DNA of 22,654 bases from an uncultured Collinsella sp. GTDB taxonomy: Bacteria; Actinomycetota; Coriobacteriia; Coriobacteriales; Coriobacteriaceae. The position numbers were made by a program, and so were the translations under genes. The notes below the pieces were generated by a model that ran no database searches, was not told where the DNA came from, and was given only the letters and a program-made list of their open reading frames with translations. The stretch spans positions 1-22,654 of the forward strand of contig UQYA01000025.1 in NCBI GenBank assembly GCA_900545165.1, in the 5' to 3' direction. Positions 21,042 to 22,654 of the stretch are shown here, piece after piece; within the stretch, counting starts at the first letter, position 1, and the number at the start of each line of letters is the position of its first letter.

Positions 21042-21848
21042 GTGAAGAGACATTTGAACGTGTTGGGATGCCTGCAAGGTGCCGGCATCCTACCGTTTGC
21101 GGACGAATTACTACCGTTTGCCGAGCGGGCGGCGCACGAGGCGCTTGAGGCGTTGTCACCCACGCGATGTGCCGGCTGCGAGCGCGCCGGTGCGCTTATT
21201 TGCCAAGACTGCCTGGCCGCGCTCGCGCTCATCGACCCGCGGCATAGCTGCACTCGATGCGGCGCCCCGTTTGGAGACTTGCTGTGCACCGAGTGCTCGG
21301 TCGAGGGTACGTCCTCGGCGATGGCCGAAGCACTCGACCGGTGCCTGGCATGTGCCGTTTACACGCATCCGCTGCCGCGGATCATTAAAGCGTACAAAGA
21401 CGCGGGCGAGCGACGCCTGGCGCCGTATCTGGCAGAGCTGCTATACGATACCGCCTTACATGCCCAGGTCGCGGCACCCGATCGCTATGGCGGTGTGTTG
21501 TCCGGTGCCGATGCGGTGGTGTTTGTGCCCGCGACGGCGGCGGCGTTTCGGCGACGCGGCTTCGATCATATGGAAGCCATCGCGCGCCCATTTTGCGAGC
21601 TGTCGGGTGTTCCGCTACTCGACGCCCTCGTTAAGTACGGTCATGGCGACCAGCGTGAACTCGGCCGTGAAGAACGCCGTGAACGCGCCCGAGGCATGTA
21701 CGAGACCGTTGAGGACGTGCGGGGCCGCCGCCTGCTGCTTATCGACGACGTTATCACCACGGGTGCGACGATGGCAGCAGCTTCGGCGGAACTCAAGCGC
21801 GCCGGTGCCGCGGCCGTTGATGGCCTCGCTATCGCACGCGTTTGGTAG
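21042..21848 (+). CDS. ComF-family phosphoribosyltransferase-like protein
   Basis: A 268-residue protein with the double zinc-finger front of ComF: Cys43, Cys46, Cys54, Cys57 and Cys70, Cys73, Cys82, Cys85. The C-terminal type I phosphoribosyltransferase domain has RRRGFDHMEAIAR and the PRPP loop LLLIDDVITTGAT (Asp235, Asp236). In naturally transformable bacteria ComF is a cytosolic competence protein, but homologues are found in many species not known to take up DNA, so competence is not implied here. GTG 21042 is chosen because GGGAGGG lies eight bases upstream. The hairpin over that site suggests translational control. The next gene starts 11 bases after the stop, likely in the same transcript. 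Confidence 0.9.
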   Translation: MKRHLNVLGCLQGAGILPFADELLPFAERAAHEALEALSPTRCAGCERAGALICQDCLAALALIDPRHSCTRCGAPFGDLLCTECSVEGTSSAMAEALDRCLACAVYTHPLPRIIKAYKDAGERRLAPYLAELLYDTALHAQVAAPDRYGGVLSGADAVVFVPATAAAFRRRGFDHMEAIARPFCELSGVPLLDALVKYGHGDQRELGREERRERARGMYETVEDVRGRRLLLIDDVITTGATMAAASAELKRAGAAAVDGLAIARVW

Positions 21849-21859
21849 GGGTGATTCGT

Positions 21860-22654
21860 GTGGCGGTAACAATCAGGCAGTGTGACAAACCGACAAAAGA
21901 GCAGCTAGCGGCTTCCGTGATCCTGACGGGCGCCTCGGCGTTGCGTATGATGCGCGCCGAGCGCCGGCAGATGGGCTACGTCGGCTGGAAGGACCTTGAG
22001 CCCGAGGAGGAGCGCCGCGTGCTGTGTGCGTCATCGCCTTCGACCGAGGATATTTATCTTTCCGACCTGGTTCGAATTGGAGCCAAAAGCGGCGAGGTGC
22101 AAGAAGATCTGTGCTTGCTGGTGGGATCTGCGGTGCAGCGCCGCCGCATGCCTGGCGTGGACTGGTCCGTGTGCTCCGGGTTGCCTGCCGGCTCGATTCT
22201 AGAGGTGGAACTGGGGATGTACAGCCTATCTCCCGAGGCCCTTTGTGTTGCCGTCGCTCGCGAGGTCGGCTGTATCCAGGCGTTTGCCCTGGCCCAGGAA
22301 CTGTGTTCCAAGATTTCACTGAGCGATCGCGGGAAGTATCTACCTCCCTATACCTCGCCTGTTGCGAATAGGCTTGCAAAGGACAAGGACCAACCGGCAG
22401 ACGTGGGCTACTTTGAAGTCGAGCCGGTGCTGACGCCCGATCGCCTGGCAGATTACCTTGCGGCATGCAAAGGGAATGTGGCCAAACAGCTGCTGCGCCT
22501 GTGTCCCTACCTGTCAGAAAACCTGCGCTCACCCATGGAGTGCATCATGCTCGCTCTGTTTTCGCTTCCGTTTTCCTATGGTGGATTTGCCTGCGGTCCC
22601 TTTAAGACCGACTACAAGATCGAGTTCGATGACCGCGCGCAGGCAATCTCGGGG
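21860..22654 (+). CDS. Partial gene, large protein resembling a Coriobacteriia-specific family
   Basis: An open frame of 265 codons runs from GTG 21860 to the window end with no stop. TAGGGG nine bases upstream serves as ribosome site; GTG 21851 is too close to it. Landmarks: SVILTGASALRMMRAERRQMGY, PAGSILEVELGMYSLSPEAL, AFALAQELCSK, and SPMECIMLALFSLP with GGFACGP near residues 225-243. From memory this plan (N-terminal LTG.SAL..LR, then SPE, ELC, SPME and GG motifs) is shared by a family of uncharacterised Coriobacteriia proteins that may end in a restriction-endonuclease-like fold; that end would lie outside the window. The match is recalled, not searched. Probably co-transcribed with the comF-like gene. 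Confidence 0.72.
   Translation, partial: MAVTIRQCDKPTKEQLAASVILTGASALRMMRAERRQMGYVGWKDLEPEEERRVLCASSPSTEDIYLSDLVRIGAKSGEVQEDLCLLVGSAVQRRRMPGVDWSVCSGLPAGSILEVELGMYSLSPEALCVAVAREVGCIQAFALAQELCSKISLSDRGKYLPPYTSPVANRLAKDKDQPADVGYFEVEPVLTPDRLADYLAACKGNVAKQLLRLCPYLSENLRSPMECIMLALFSLPFSYGGFACGPFKTDYKIEFDDRAQAISG

Noticed and set aside
21873..22532. 219-codon minus-strand frame near the window end
   Set aside because: Competes with a plus-strand frame that has a ribosome site, coupling to comF and family-like motifs.

Overview
The window reads as a chromosome segment of a GC-rich, anaerobic, gut-type actinobacterium. Collinsella or a close relative in the Coriobacteriia is my best guess, from the GC-rich third positions, the aminotransferase subtype, the Tat, HypAB and PSP1 (RicT) proteins, and a final partial gene that resembles a protein family I associate with this class. 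No rRNA or tRNA gene was seen, so the taxonomy is inference.

Bases 1-11260 are conserved core genes, almost all on the plus strand: a ROK-family sugar kinase, a manganese-dependent inorganic pyrophosphatase, an NhaA sodium/proton antiporter behind a long, apparently structured leader, a small unknown minus-strand gene, a class I aminotransferase, a STAS-domain protein, the TatA-TatC export pair, the HypA-HypB nickel metallochaperones and a type IA topoisomerase with four zinc fingers and a histone-H1-like tail. Strong intrinsic terminators close the pyrophosphatase, nhaA and topoisomerase genes.

Bases 11261-14930 are accessory. An AT-richer block carries two small secreted proteins of unknown function, a 50-residue membrane microprotein and a small protein with a helix-turn-helix-like C-terminus. 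It is followed at once by a 1.36-kb IS1249-type insertion sequence whose transposase frame is broken at a run of eight G. The block and the IS together are bracketed by copies of a hairpin repeat with a GGGAC core. At least ten such units occur in the intergenic spaces of the window, about six of them packed into 14734-14913.

Bases 14931-22654 return to core genes: a minus-strand zinc-ribbon membrane protein, a class A beta-lactamase-like lipoprotein with a Tat-type signal, then tmk-holB-ricT (thymidylate kinase, DNA polymerase III delta prime, PSP1 protein) packed as an operon. After a promoter and a hairpin that covers its ribosome binding site comes a comF-type phosphoribosyltransferase, followed by a gene that runs off the window end.

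Links between genes: TatA and TatC would export the twin-arginine lipoprotein; the pyrophosphatase, thymidylate kinase and clamp-loader subunit serve nucleotide metabolism and replication; HypA and HypB imply a nickel enzyme, probably a [NiFe] hydrogenase, encoded elsewhere. The least explained parts are the nhaA leader, the GGGAC hairpin family and the AT-rich island. All family names come from reading motifs by eye; no database search was run.
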